From Puccinellia tenuiflora (lineage: Eukaryota; Streptophyta; Magnoliopsida; Poales; Poaceae): a stretch of 64,000 nt of DNA. This document shows positions 23,137-35,724 of this stretch, piece by piece. The stretch covers positions 2,941,547 through 3,005,546 of the forward strand of contig QRDG01000527.1 of assembly GCA_012064385.1 (NCBI GenBank), read 5' to 3'. The notes under the pieces were generated by a model, which worked only from the letters and a program-made list of their open reading frames with translations, made no database searches and was not told where the DNA came from. Every line of letters starts with the position of its first letter. The first letter of the stretch is position 1. The translations under genes were made by a program, and so were the position numbers.

Positions 23137-24330
23137 TGATACGTCCATTTTGCATCACTATTTTACATCATAATTTATCTTTATTCATTGATATATTTCA
23201 TATTATGATGCAATACTTATGTTATTTTGTCTTATTTTGCATGTTTGGCAATTATTGGGGATGGATCTGCCGGAGCCGGAAATCAGCTGAAAAAGTACCT
23301 GTCAAGATACCTGACGTCGGAAGATCAGAAAAATTATGAAGTCAATATTTTGAAGAATAAGTCACGGAGCCGAAAGGGGGCACGGAGTGGAGCTCCAGGG
23401 GGCAGGGGCGGCCTGCACCCGCGGGCCCACCCTTGGCCGCGGCAGGGGCCCGCCCCTAGCCCCTGTGGCCCCCCTCCGGCTCCCCTTCGGCGTATTACTC
23501 ACCCATGACCTAAAAACATCGGGGGCATTGACGAGGAATTTTTCCGCCGCCTCCACGAGGCGGAAACCAGACAGAGAGAAGAAGGGCTCCGGCAGGGAGA
23601 AATCTGCCGGGGAATTTCCCTCCCGGAGGGGGGAATCGCCGCCATCATCATCGCCATCACGCCAAGCATCATCGGGATCATCATCAACATCATCTCCACC
23701 ATCAGCACCATCATCACCACCGTCATCCCATCTTATCTCGCTGTAACAATTATCATTGTGTTGCTATTAGTTCATCGGAATCGTATCCCGGGCGTTGATT
23801 ACCACTTGTAGTTGATGTTTGAGAGTTTTATCGGTGAATTATCATTACAATCAGATTGTTGCCCTTATTCATATCACCTCTGATCATGATCTATATGATG
23901 TCTTGTGAGTAGTTCGTTTGGTTCTTGAGGACATGGAAAGCCTAGTTGCTAGTAATTGCATAATGTTGAGTAATATTTAATGGTTTGATTTATGTTGTGG
24001 TGTTATTCCTCTAGTGGTATCGTGTGAATGTCGACTACATGATACTTCACCTTTCAAAGGGCCTAGGGGAATGCATAATGTATTTAGTTTGCTTATGATA
24101 GGGTTGCAGCAGTGACAGAAACCTAAAACCCAATTTGTGAACTAGTGCACTAGGGAGTGTAGGGTCTCGGAGTTTAAGGCTGTGGTTATGTTTTTATCTT
24201 AATTACTTTCTTGTAGTTGCGGATGCTTGCAAGGGGTTTAATCAAAAGTATGTATTTGTGCAAGTAAGGACGGTGCATTAGCATAGGTCCACCCACATAG
24301 CACTTTATCAAAACATTGAAGGTTAATCAC
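23137..24330 (+). mobile_element. Partial Ty3/gypsy LTR (TGATACGTCCATTTTGC type)
   Basis: It starts TGATACGTCCATTTTGCATC, the beginning I associate with a Triticeae gypsy family (WHAM-like). The interior is typical: a GC-rich stretch with repeated GGGGCC, and a CATCATCATC-rich stretch near 23650. Similarity fades near 24330. No terminal CA, target duplication, internal domain or second LTR is seen, so it is a truncated or solo LTR. Open frames in it are not genes. Confidence 0.65.
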
Positions 24331-24862
24331 CGGCGTGCAATGAAACTGGCTAGGTAGAAACTCACATGTGTCCTCGAGAACGTTTTAATCTTCATAAGTA
24401 ACACAACTGACCCGATAATTGGGGGCGGACACGAAGATGCTAGACAATTGTCCGACGGTCCAGACCGATGGAGGGTGACGTTACGGTTGATTTTTGTTTT
24501 CGGCCCCATTGTACCGAGGGACCTTTCGGAGGGCCTCGATAGAGATGCTCTAACTTGTCCAACAATATTGAGTTCGTTTCAAGTGTGAACCTTTTTCAAA
24601 AGTCCACGCATTTGCGCTACGTCACTATTTGCTTACCTTGGTAATAGGAGAGTACCTAAACGAAATTCCACAGGAGAACTGGATATCTCTCGTACGGAAC
24701 CTTTTTGCGGTGGATTAACGTTTCTTTGCTGCATTGCACCTCATTTGCTCAGGTCATCACGGCATCTTAACGCGCATGACGCTCCACACTCTCATATGCC
24801 CCGAAGGCTGCCTCCGTTATTACTCTCCCATCCGAAAGGAGAAGAGAAGAAAACCACCATCG
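24331..24862. promoter_or_regulatory. Upstream region of the ATL gene
   Basis: About 530 bp between the LTR fragment and the ATL start codon. TAGAGATGCTCTAA near 24540 resembles a DNA-transposon end, but no partner was found. No TATA box is placed. Confidence 0.3.
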
Positions 24863-26101
24863 ATGGACCGGACGCGCCGCCGCGGCAATGGCTGCAGCTC
24901 CTTTTTCATCTTCATCGCAGTCGTTGCTGCCGCAGTCGACATCGCGGCGGCGCAGGACGGCTCGCCGTCGGGCCAGGGGCCGACCTACTTCAACCCCCAG
25001 AACTTTAACCCATCCATGGCGGTCATAATCGTCGTGCTCGTCACCGCCTTCTTCTTCCTCGGCTTCTTCTCCATCTACATCCGTCGCTGCGCGGGCGGTC
25101 CGCTTGGCGGGCCCGGCGAGCACCTCGGCGCCGGCGCCAGGCCCGGCGGGATCATGTTCCTCATCACCTCGGGCGCCGCAAGGTCGAGGAGGATGAGGGG
25201 GCTGGACCCTGCCACGCTGGAGGCTTTTCCGACCATGGCCTACGGCGACGTCAAGGCGCACAAGGCCGGCAAGGGCGCGCTCGAGTGCGCCGTGTGCCTC
25301 AGCGAGTTCGAGGACGACGACACCCTCCGCCTCCTCACCAAGTGCTCCCACGCGTTCCACGCGGACTGCGTCGACGCCTGGCTCGCGTCGCACGTCACCT
25401 GCCCCGTCTGCCGCGCGAACCTTCTCCCTGTCGACGCCGAGGTTCCGGCGGTGGCCGACAGTGCCGCTGCGTCGATCACGACCCCGGAACAGGATGTCCT
25501 AGCAGCTGCGACGATGCCACAGCCGGCGCAGGAAACTCCCACGGCGCCGCCGGAGCAGGTGACGGTGGTGATCGCTGATACCGAGGAGACGGAGGAGGAG
25601 AGGATTAGGAGGGAGGAGGCGGCCGAGCTGGTGCGCATCGGCAGCGTGAAGCGCGCGCTTCGCAGCAAGTCCGGCCGGACTCCGGCGCAGTTCCCGCGCT
25701 CGCACACCACAGGACACTCGCTCGCACCACCCGCCGAGAGCGCGGAGCGGTACACGCTGAGGCTGCCCGAGCGCGTCCTCCAGGAGGTCGTCGCGGCGGG
25801 AAATCTGCGGCGTACGAGGAGCCTCACAGCGTCCCGGGAGGGCGGCGTCGACGGAAGCACGCGCCGCTGCGGCTTCGGCGGCGGCCGCGCCGGCAGGAGC
25901 GTCCGACTCGGCCAGTCCGGCCGGTGGCCCAATATGTCGTCGTTCTTGCCACGCTCGTTAACATTCTCGGCGTGGGGTTCGATGCGGCGTGGCGAGGACG
26001 ACGCGCACGGTAAGGGTTCGAAGGTCGCCGGCGACGGCAAGGCCGTGGAACAGCAGTGCGAAGGCGGGGTGTGCCCACTCCCAGTTGGCGGCCGTGTTTG
26101 A
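24863..26101 (+). CDS. ATL-type RING-H2 E3 ubiquitin ligase (ATL6/ATL31-like)
   Basis: An intronless gene of 412 residues. The start at 24863 is the first ATG directly before a hydrophobic signal-like stretch (residues about 11-30). A non-ATG reading frame extends further upstream but is unlikely to be used. A single membrane segment spans about 52-73, followed by the GLD motif of the ATL family (RGLDPATLEAFPT). The RING-H2 finger spans residues 142-183 with spacing C-x2-C-x15-C-x1-H-x2-H-x2-C-x10-C-x2-C, as in active ATLs, including the Trp (VDAW) that contacts the E2 enzyme. The long C-terminal tail has an acidic stretch (EETEEERIRREEAAE) and the YTLRLPERV segment that I recall from ATL6/ATL31, membrane ligases of carbon/nitrogen and defence responses. 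Substrate and orthology are inferred. High GC is normal for a grass intronless gene. Confidence 0.93.
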   Translation: MDRTRRRGNGCSSFFIFIAVVAAAVDIAAAQDGSPSGQGPTYFNPQNFNPSMAVIIVVLVTAFFFLGFFSIYIRRCAGGPLGGPGEHLGAGARPGGIMFLITSGAARSRRMRGLDPATLEAFPTMAYGDVKAHKAGKGALECAVCLSEFEDDDTLRLLTKCSHAFHADCVDAWLASHVTCPVCRANLLPVDAEVPAVADSAAASITTPEQDVLAAATMPQPAQETPTAPPEQVTVVIADTEETEEERIRREEAAELVRIGSVKRALRSKSGRTPAQFPRSHTTGHSLAPPAESAERYTLRLPERVLQEVVAAGNLRRTRSLTASREGGVDGSTRRCGFGGGRAGRSVRLGQSGRWPNMSSFLPRSLTFSAWGSMRRGEDDAHGKGSKVAGDGKAVEQQCEGGVCPLPVGGRV

Positions 26102-26849
26102 CGTGGCTTTTTTGACCTGGTAAAAGTACACTAAAGTTTGGAGCATGTCCTTGTCGTCGCCGTTAATCCTCTTTTCTGCGACGAATTTAGAGCATAGTTT
26201 GTACAGAGGCACTTTTCGGTCGTCAGTTAAACCATTTATTTGGTTCTTGTATAATGCGAGAGGTGTACATTTTTCATATTTTCTTCCTTGAACAAGCTTT
26301 GTCATCTATTCCCTCATCATGCTCCACTAGAAGCCGTGTAAAATGAGTAAATGGGCGAAGCCTTTAACGCGCCGTATCACTTTAATCATCTTGATAGAGG
26401 ATGAAATTATTGTACCATGCGAACAGGTTAACAAACTTCATAAATGAAATCAAGGACTCATCATCGCTTACCACACGGCCGGCTTTGTCCGAACATTTCC
26501 TTTTCGGCTTTGCCCGTCAAACAAATTGTGAATAAGCGATGTGCGAGCAAGTACGCGGCTGTGTGAGAAAAGTTCCGAGGTTAAAGGCACTTTGGGTGCA
26601 ACAGTCCAAAACAGTTTTGAAAATTTCAGAGCAGATTGAGAAACTTGACAAGAGATGTATCTACAATCTCTAATAATTTCAGTCCAAATTTGATCTATAA
26701 GTAGAGATGCAAAAATGAAATCGAGTGTGTAAAAACAAGTTCTGAGGTGCTATATATAACTGGATTTGATACTGGATTGAATTTAGATACATTCTGTGAG
26801 TTGAACATATCTTTTCAACTCACCTACCTTTTCAAAAATCTCAAAATTG
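26102..26849. other. 3' flank of the ATL gene
   Basis: AT-rich, no further gene seen. The sequence around 26560-26850 looks like non-coding repeat DNA without recognisable ends. Confidence 0.35.
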
Positions 26850-26857
26850 AGTGCTAC

Positions 26858-27027
26858 CAGGGATGAGCAGGGGCGACGCCCCCCTATGCTCACGATTTCC
26901 TTTACAATTTTAGCCATGGCTGCTACGAATTGAAAGGATTTTAGCTAATTTAGCGCTCCTCATACAAATCACAACACTAATTAGCCTAGCTTTTCCCCCT
27001 TGAGATAAATTCCTGGCTCCGTCCCTG
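26858..27027. mobile_element. hAT-type MITE
   Basis: It begins CAGGGATGAG and ends CTCCGTCCCTG, forming CAGGG-type inverted repeats. Flanks AGTGCTAC (26850-26857) and GGTGCTAC (27028-27035) match at 7 of 8 bases, consistent with an 8-bp hAT duplication. Confidence 0.65.
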
Positions 27028-27256
27028 GGTGCTACCATACATGAATAGCACGGTAACACTAGTGATTATAGCACTAGAACCATTCAACAAGAAAAATATG
27101 TTCTAGAAATGGAGATGGCAGGTTACATGGACAACTACACCTAGACACCGAATCCTTGTTCGTGCAAGCAGTATTTCAGTCGTATGCTTCAAGGTGGCCT
27201 AACAACTACTCCCTTTGTATCATAATATAAGATGTTTTAGGTATTCCCATGGGGAT

Positions 27257-28762
27257 TGATGTCTACTACACGGTTCTATTCTTGTATACTTGTTGAGCCT
27301 CCAAGCGTAGAGGTTTGTAGGACAGCGGCAATTTTCCCTTAAGTGAGTAACCCAAAGTTTATCGAACTCAGGGAGGTAGAGGTCAAAGATCTCCCTCTCA
27401 AGCAACTCTGCAATAAAGATACAAGAAGTCTCTTGTATCCTCAACACACCTAATACAATTGTCAGTTGTATAGGTGCACTAGTTCGGCGAATAGATGGTA
27501 AAATGCAAGTGATATGGATGGTAAAAGATTATTTTGTAATTCTGTAATAAAAATGACAGCAAGCAAACAAGTGACAAAAGTGACTAAAAATGGTGTATCA
27601 ATGCTTGGAAACAAGGCCTAGGCTTCATACTTTCACTAGTGACCACTCTCAACATCATCAACACAATTAAACACATGATAGTTTCCCACAAAACACATGC
27701 ATGGTATACGTTACTCGGAGATCATTATTTTGTGGATCAAATAGGATGAGAATTGCGTAGGGCTACGAGAAGCACACCTTAAAGTTCGTATTCCACATCT
27801 ATGTACACTTCATGCTGTCACTATCCGCATCCAAAGATAATACTAACAAACACCACAACCTATTTTTTGATAATCTCTTTCTTCAATAACACAAGCATCA
27901 AGAAACCTCATGATCTATTCAGTCCAACAATAATAAAGAACAAACTCATGATAAAGATCACTCTAATCTTGATGCATAGAGTCACACACGGCACCCACAC
28001 TGCACCGAGGTACCGTGATCACAAAGGTACCTCCGCAAATTATACTAGATAACACCACTTGAGCAACATCATATCCATTACACATAGGGAAACATCATGT
28101 ATTCAACTATACTAACAAAGCTCATGATCACAACGAAGATCACATCATGGGAGAGAGAGATAACCACATAGCTACTTGTATAAGCCTCAGCTCCGGTGAG
28201 GGACTACTCCCTCCTCATCGCGGGAAGCAGCGGCGTTGATGGAGATGGCCCCGGCGGTCGATCCCCGTCCCGGCAGGGTGCCGGAACAGGACCTTCTGAA
28301 CCCCCGAAACTTGTCGGCGATGGCGGCGGAGCTCTATATCGTATTTGGGAAAATCCTTCGGGGTTAGGGTTTTTTCATCAGGGATGATTTTATAGGCATC
28401 GGAGGCGGCCGAGGGGGTGCCCGAGGGGCAGAGGCGGGCTGTGGCCGCGGCCCCCCTTAGACCCATGGGTGGGACCCGCCCCTGGCCTGTGGGTCCCCCC
28501 CGGGTCGCCCTTCTGGCTCCGGTCCTTATTTCTTCAATAAAAAATCATCGTAAATTTTCGTCCAATTCCGAGAATATTTACAGAAGTAACTTTCTGTAAC
28601 AAAATCAGCACAAAAACAGGGAACTGGCACTGGGCATCTTGTCAATAGGTTAGTCCAACAAAATGCATAAAAATGATGATAATATGATAGTAAAAACATG
28701 TGACAACATCACAAAATTAGCATGGATCAATCAAAAATTATAAATACGTTTGACACGTATCA
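27257..28762 (-). repeat. 3' LTR of the non-autonomous gypsy element
   Basis: 1506 bp. It has about 20 bp (CGGTTCTATTCTTG region near 27270) that the other LTR lacks, plus scattered substitutions. Confidence 0.9.
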
Positions 28763-31700
28763 GCATCCACAAGCTTAACTCCTACTCGTCCTCGAGTAGG
28801 TAAGTGATAACAAAATAATTTTTGATGAGACATGTAACCAATACAATTATAATCAAGATAATAATGTACAACACATGATGTGAATAAGGTGATCCAAAAC
28901 AATTGTCTATAGTTGACATTAAGCAAACAATGGTTAACATACGCTAGCTAACAAATGCTAGAAACTTTTTATGAATAAGTGCGTTGAAGACATGGAACCA
29001 TACATAAGGTTTAGAAAGAAGAATTGCAAATTATGTCTCTAATGTAAAGCATCAATCATTCTTCAAAGTATCCAAGTAGTCATTCATGAAAATAGCCAAG
29101 CTCGAGGCAGGTGTCCTAATCCATCTCCTTCACAAAGCAACTGTTTCGAAGCCTACTCAACTAGTGCAAGTAAGAAGTGGCTTTGGCACCAAAATGTTAT
29201 GGCAAAGAGAACAATGATGAAGTTTGGAAGGCCAAAAAGAAAGGCTCAAACAGTGGAGAGGGTAACCACAAGACAGAAGGAAGTCCCGTAGTTGACACTG
29301 TATGAGGAGTAGTGATTGCCATGCAACGGATGCACATAGAGCTATAAGTGTATAAAAGCTCTCCAATGGAACTAGTGGGGATGCATTCAACTTGCTTGCT
29401 CATGAAGACCTAAAGCTCACTTGAGGAGGCTCATCCTTGGAATATACAAGTCAAAGTTCTATAACGTTAATTCCCCACATAGTTATAATACTAAAACAAA
29501 ATGAGAACTATCTACAATGAAGTGTAGGTGCTAACTAGCACAAGTGTGGTAAAAAGGATAGTAGTGCTGCTCCCTCTCTTTTTTTTCTATTTTTTTGGAT
29601 TTTGGTAGCCTACTTGGCTCTTTTAAATGCTCTCTCATTTGGCCTCTTTTTGGGCTCTTTTATTTTCTCTCTTTTTTATTTTTACCTCACTGTAGGAGTA
29701 ACACTCTATTACAAATGGATCATCACACTTTTTAGTACTCATAACTTATAAGACTAATACATGATGTGTAAAGAAGGTATGCATGATCGAGCGTAGTGTG
29801 GAAAAAATATAGAACATGTGGCAAGCCACGCAGCACACTACCTCAATGATCAAGCAAACTATATGGTAATGAATAATGACATTAAGTCATGATGTAATGA
29901 TGGATGTTGCATGGCAATGTATCTCGGAACGGCTATAGAAATGCCGTGATAGGTAGGTATGGTGTCTGTTTTAAGGGAGGTAATTGGCTTATGTGTAGGA
30001 TAACAAGATGAAGTTCTCCCACGGGGTTGGATGTACTGGCAAAGTATGCACCAATCTCAATGTGAGATAGGGCATTGTGCAGCACTGAAGAGGCTAGCAA
30101 AATATGGAAGTGGAAGTGCCAAAAACCAAAACTCAACAATGCATTTCGTATATTGCAAACAACTAGCAATTTCAATGTTCCACAAATGGTTAGAAACACC
30201 CCGAGAGGGATCGTGGCGGCGACACAAGTGCCCCGTTGGCTTCCCCGACCGTTGCAGTAACTATCCACTAGGAACTTCTTTTCAACTGAGCAGAATTCAT
30301 GATGCAAAAATATTGTTGACTTAGGTTGTTTTAGTTAAGAAAGATACGGCTCCACACTCTATTAACACGTCTCCACTAATCAGCTCTAACACCGTTAACC
30401 AACACATTTTAACCATTAGTTATTTTAATGCCTCAAAACAATTGAAGAGTATCAAATTATCCACATAGTGATTTACAAGACCATGCAGGTTTTTTTCTAT
30501 TTCATATCACTACCACATGCATAGTATTTTATTGCTCTAACAAATCAGCCAAGCAACCAAAACAACTCTCTAACAAATATAAGTGAAGATCAAGAGATTC
30601 TAACAACAACAACTAGCAGCTGTACACAAGATAAAAGCTAAAAGCGAGAGCTTACTAGCAAAAAAATAGTAGCTAAGAATACTCAACAAGATATAAGCGA
30701 AGCAAAGGAGTATTCAAATGAAAAAGCGGAGCGTGTCTCTCTTCCACACAAATAAAGCTAGGATCCAACATGAATATGACCAGCAAACAAACAAAACAGA
30801 ACTGAACGCAAAAAGACGCTCCAAGCATAGCACATAATATGTAAAGTGATAAAAACTGAGTTCAACGAAGACGACCTCATGATAGTCGATGAAGAGGAGG
30901 GGATGCCTTGGGCATCCCCAAACTTTGACGCTTGATGGTTCTTGATATTCAGAGGGGGTGCCATGGGGGCATCCCCAAGCTTGAGCTCCGATTCATCTTC
31001 AATTTCTTCATCATCCTCTCATTTGAAACTTAAAAACTCGTTTCACACAAAACTTCTCATAAACTGATTAGAGGGTTAGTGCTCATAAATTAAAATGCAC
31101 ATGTGTTCAACTCAAGACAAATTGCAAACAACTTTATTGGGAATTAGCTACTATTTACTAAGCCTCAATGTGGCACTCCTCCTCAAGAGTATCACATTTG
31201 ACGATAGTAAATAGACGAATACAAAATAAAAGCAGAATCTGTCAAAAACTGAACAGTCTGTAAAGATTGAATTTTTCGAGACACTTCTGTAGCTCAAATC
31301 AGAAAACTCAAAACTAACGAAAGATAGATAAAAGTATCAGGATTGCTTTCTAAAAATATCAGAAAAAGATAAAATTCAGGGAATTTCTGGTTTTTCGAAC
31401 ATTGAAGGACAAAAATCTGTTTCTGGACAGCAAAACAATACCTCGCACTTTCAATGCATTAGAGGCTAAACTTGGCAGAAAAAACCAAAACAAAAAGATA
31501 TAATGAAGTTGCTACAGGCAACAACTTCATGACTTCAAGAAAAGTAAAAACAAACTGAAAGTAAAAGATGGGTTGTCTCCCAACAAGCGCTTTTCTTTAT
31601 AGCCTTTTAGTTAGGCTTAGTGGTTTTAATGATGCTCTCATAAGAATAAGACTTGAAACATAAAAAAAAGCATCAAGGAGCAATTATCAAACACATTTAA

Positions 31701-31962
31701 GTCTAACTCTCTTCCTATGAATAGGCATCTTGTAAGAAAATAAATCATTGGAGCATAAAGCATTAAGCATAGGAAGGCAAAGCAAGTGCAACATTAAAAC
31801 TTTCAACATAAAGAGGGGAAACTTCATAAGATGAAAATTTATATAACCACGTTTCCCTCTCTCATAATAAATTTCAGTAGAATTATAAGAAAACTCAATA
31901 ACATAACCATCACATAAAGCATTTTTCTCATGATTCACATGCATAAAACTATTATTATTACT

Positions 31963-32310
31963 CTACACATAAGTAAAATCTTTCTCATTAGTAATAGTGG
32001 GAGTAAAACTATCATAGTCATCATTGTAATCATCATAAATAGGAGACATATCGTAATCATAATAAACTTTTTCCTCAATAGTAGGTGGACTGAAAATATC
32101 ACATTCATCATAATAATCATCATATATAGGAGGCATAGTATAATCAAAGCAAATTTCCTCCTCAAATCTTGGGGGACTAGAAAGATCATATTCATCAAAA
32201 CCAGCTTCCCCAAGTTTAGAATTTTCCATAGCATTAGCAATAATGGTGTCCAAAGAATTCATGCTAATAACATTGCTACTATAATGATTATTATGCAAAT
32301 AAAGTTTCAT
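31963..32310 (-). CDS. Acidic repeat ORF of the non-autonomous gypsy element
   Basis: A 115-residue frame rich in Asp, Glu and Tyr, with a repeated pattern of about 30 residues (PPIYDDYYDECDIFSPP, SPIYDDYNDDYDSFTP). I have seen similar YDDY/DESGF-type repeats inside related Triticeae non-autonomous gypsy elements. It is not a gag or pol domain. Function and expression are unknown, and the start codon is uncertain. Confidence 0.4.
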   Translation of the reverse strand: MKLYLHNNHYSSNVISMNSLDTIIANAMENSKLGEAGFDEYDLSSPPRFEEEICFDYTMPPIYDDYYDECDIFSPPTIEEKVYYDYDMSPIYDDYNDDYDSFTPTITNEKDFTYV

Positions 32311-32543
32311 AGGTTTTTAAATTTTCTCTTCAAAAGCATCATGACCAATATCAAGATAGAGTTTATAAATCTCTCTCATTTTTTTGTTGTTTTCCATTAA
32401 GCCTAACTAGTGAAATATAAACAAGAAACAAAAAGATATAACTGCAGAATCTAAAGAAGATACCTTCAAGCACTCACCTCCCCAACAACAATAGTAGAAA
32501 TTAGCTTCGTCGTCGAAGTGTGAGTACCGCTTACCTTTCCTCC

Positions 32544-32560
32544 CCAGCAATGATGCCAGA
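32544..32560 (-). other. Primer-binding site region of the non-autonomous gypsy element
   Basis: On the minus strand TGGCATCATTGCTGGGG lies shortly after the 5' LTR. It is a diverged form of TGGCGCCGTTGCCGGGG, which occupies the same place in related gypsy elements. Confidence 0.6.
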
Positions 32561-32568
32561 AAAGAGCT

Positions 32569-34041
32569 TGATGTCTACTACTTGTTGGGCCTCCAAGTGC
32601 AGAGGTTTGTAGGACAGCGGCGATTTTCCCTTAAGTGAGTAATCCAAGATTTATCTAACTCAGGGAGGTAGAGGTCAAAGATATCCCTCTCAAGCAACCC
32701 TGCAATTAAAATACAAGAAGTCTCTTGTGTCCCCAACACACCTAATACAATTATCAGTTGTATAGGTGCACTAGTTCGGCGAAGAGATGGTAAAATGCAA
32801 GTGATATGGATGGTAAAAGATGATTTTGTAATTCTGTAATAAAAATGGCAGCAAGCAAACAAGTGACAAAAGTGACTAAAAACGGTGTATCAATGCTTGG
32901 AAACAAGGCCTAGGCTTCATACTTTCACTAGTGACTACTCTCAACATAATTAACATAATTAAACACATGATAGTTCCCACAAAAACACATGCATGGTAGA
33001 CGTTACTCGGAGATCATTCTTTTGTTGATCAAATAGGATGAGAATTGCGTAGGGCTACGAGAAGCACACCTTAAAGTTCATATTCCACATCTATGGACAC
33101 TTCATGGTGTCACTATCCGCATCCAAAGATAGTACTAACAAACACCACAACCTATTTCTTGAATAGTCTCTTTCTTCAATAACAAAAGCATCAAGAAATC
33201 TCATGATCTATTCAATCCAACAATAATAAAGAACAAACTCATGATGAAGATCCCTCTAATCTTGATGCATAGAGTCACACACGGCACCCACACTGCCACA
33301 GAGGTACCGTGATCACAACGGTGACTCCGCAAATTATACTAGATAACACCACTTGAGCAACATCATATCCATTACACATAGGGAAACATCGTGTATTCAA
33401 CTATACTAACAAAGCTCATTATCACAACGAAGATCACATCATGGGAGAGAGAGATAACCACATAGCTACTTGTATAAGCCTCAGCTCCGGTGAGGGACTA
33501 TTCCCTCCTCATCGCGGGAAGCAACGACGTTGATCGGTCGATGCCCGTCCCGGCAGGGTGCCGGAATAGGACCTTCTGAACCCCCGAAACTTGTCGGCGA
33601 TGGCGGCGGAGCTCTGTATCGTATTTGGAAAAATCTTTCGGGGGTTAGGGTTTTTTCGTCAGGGATGATTTTATAGGCATCGGAGGCGGCCGAGGGGGTG
33701 CCCGAGGGGCAGAGGCGGGTTGTGGCCGCGGCCCCCCTTAGACCCGTGGGTGGGACCCGCCCCTGGCCTGTGGGTCCCCCCGGGTCGCCCTTCTGGCTCC
33801 GGTCCTTATTTCTTCAATAAAAAATCATCGTAAATTTTCGTCCAATTCCGAGAATATTTCCAGAATTAACTTTCTGCAACAAAATCAGCACAAAAACAGG
33901 GAACTGGCACTGGGCATCTTGTCAATAGGTTAGTCCAACAAAATGCATAAAAATGATGTAATATGATAGTAAAAACATGTGACAACATCACAAAACTAGC
34001 ATGGATCAATCAAAAATTATAGATACGTTTGACACGTATCA
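32569..34041 (-). repeat. 5' LTR of the non-autonomous gypsy element
   Basis: 1473 bp, closely matching the left LTR with small indels. Confidence 0.9.
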
Positions 34042-34159
34042 GGGATTACATACGGATTTATATAGATGTGTTTTGCGTGTATATTCACTCATTTTTGCTC
34101 CATATATATGTAATCGACATGAGAATAGCTAAAATGTCTTATATTATGGTACGGGGGAG

Positions 34160-35721
34160 GAGAGCGGCATTTTGGCATTTTGGAGGCCGGGCTACAGGTA
34201 GCCCGGTATCCAAGCCGTGTAGCGTTGCTTCTAGATCTGGGTTAGAGTGCTTTTCCAGCAATTACAGGTCCAAATACTGGAAAAAAGGGTGTTGTGCCAG
34301 TGTATAAATGTAGCCCATCTGGCTAACCACGTACATGGGCCAAAGTTAATGAGGCTCATTTCTGTTCAGGTTCGTGAGACTTCACGAGGCACAGGGACAG
34401 GGTCAACTCTCTCTCCCATCGATCATTTATTTCGCCGAAGTCGTCTCCCCCACCATCCACCCACTCTCTCTCTAGTGGGCAGGGCGCCCGGTTGTAGATC
34501 TGTCGCGATAAGCCATGTCCTATGCAGATCAGGGGGCGGTGACTCCGGCGACGACGGTCCTCTCCTTGGTCAGCAGCATGAAGACTGGTGCCACCGCACC
34601 TAAGCTCCGATCCGGCCAGCGGTTCGGTATTTTTTCCACTCGGGCAAGGGGACGACATGGATCTACTTGACGACGACAATATTCAAGATGGTAGTATAAA
34701 TCCATATTTTGTACAAATGCATTTTTTTGGAGACTTTTTAGCGGTTTTCGTTTGAGTTTCTCAGATCTTTGGATGAACAAATGTAATCAATCAGTCCTCT
34801 CGCAAAAAAAGTTGTAGAATTTTGTTCGCCTTGTTTATCGATTGATTGCATTGTCGGTTCTGATGCAAAATGTGATGAAGCCGTGCTTTGCCAGTATCTC
34901 GGGTCAGCTTTATTTTTTTTGTATGAGACAACAAAAATCACATTGTTAGTTGTGATGAATCATTGGTTGGTATCTTAACAAATATGTTCATCCAATTTGA
35001 TCCGGTTATCATTAATTCCGTTGCTGAAAAAAATTGTATACAAGATGAATGTGTAATTTTTTGTGCAGCAGATTTGGTTGTTTTTTCTTTATATGAAAAG
35101 CTATGGGATTTATTTGCAATCAGATTTACTTGATTTTCTTATCACAATTTTAATGGCAGTGAGATTTTCTTATGGTCCATCACGTTCAGCTTGGCTGGTG
35201 TTAACCCATCCTTCTGGGCCAGGCTTGAATGTCCCCTGGGCGATGAAAGCATCTACTGTAGTAAATAAGTGCTTATGTTTGGCTTACGCTGATAAATATA
35301 TTCTAGGATTGCCTTCTTTTTGTCAATCTGTGATGATTTGTTGCTTAAACCATGAAAACGAATATTGTTTCAACTTCATTTTGTAGTAATCTGGAATCTT
35401 TAGTATAGTTTATGTGCAAACTAATGTATATTCGGATCGAATTTTACATCTCTTGGGTAATAGTTAGTTTACATTTTACTTAATCATGATACAATCATTA
35501 GTGTAAAAACGTGTTTTTTAACCATGCAACAGTAACTAGTAGCTTTTAATTTCTTATAAATAAACCATTGATTCACATTATCACTAATGTGTTGTTCAAG
35601 TGAAGATTTTCTGCTATAGTAATCTTATAAGCCATAAAAAACTAGTGCTAATCTTGGTACTGTTGTAGATTTTGACTATGGGTGGAGGGACAACTCGTGC
35701 AGACACATTAATTCCTTCCTA
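34160..35721. other. Intergenic, no gene recognised
   Basis: Several short open frames, none with a known motif. A GC-richer patch at 34400-34670 could be a gene-fragment relic but is unassigned. Confidence 0.35.
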
Positions 35722-35724
35722 TAA

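Larger units (their letters stand above)
28763..32568 (-). other. Interior of the non-autonomous gypsy element
   Basis: AT-rich, mostly non-coding. It includes a pyrimidine-rich tract near 29570-29700. The only protein-like signal is the acidic ORF at 31963-32310. Other short frames here have no known motif. Confidence 0.7.
27257..34041 (-). mobile_element. Non-autonomous Ty3/gypsy retrotransposon, minus orientation
   Basis: Two LTRs (27257-28762 and 32569-34041) bound a 3.8-kb interior. GGGAT at 27252-27256 and at 34042-34046 is a perfect target duplication. Read on the minus strand, the LTR begins TGATACGTGTCAAACGTAT and ends AGACATCA. A gypsy-like leader (TCTTTTCTGGCATCATTGC) follows the right LTR, and a conserved CGAGGACGAGTAGGA box precedes the left one. 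There is no protease, reverse transcriptase or integrase, so it must be mobilised in trans. The family looks Sabrina/Fatima-related. Confidence 0.93.
27209..34159. mobile_element. Stowaway MITE split by a gypsy element
   Basis: The left half, 27209-27256, starts CTCCCTTTGTATCATAATAT. The right half, 34042-34159, ends with the inverted form (AATGTCTTATATTATGGTACG then GGGGGAG). Removing the gypsy element and one copy of its target duplication leaves a MITE of about 160 bp, a normal Stowaway size. Confidence 0.85.

Noticed and set aside
24767..26305. Long minus-strand open frames opposite the ATL gene
   Set aside because: They are shadows in very GC-rich coding DNA, with low-complexity Arg/Pro/Ser composition and no domain.
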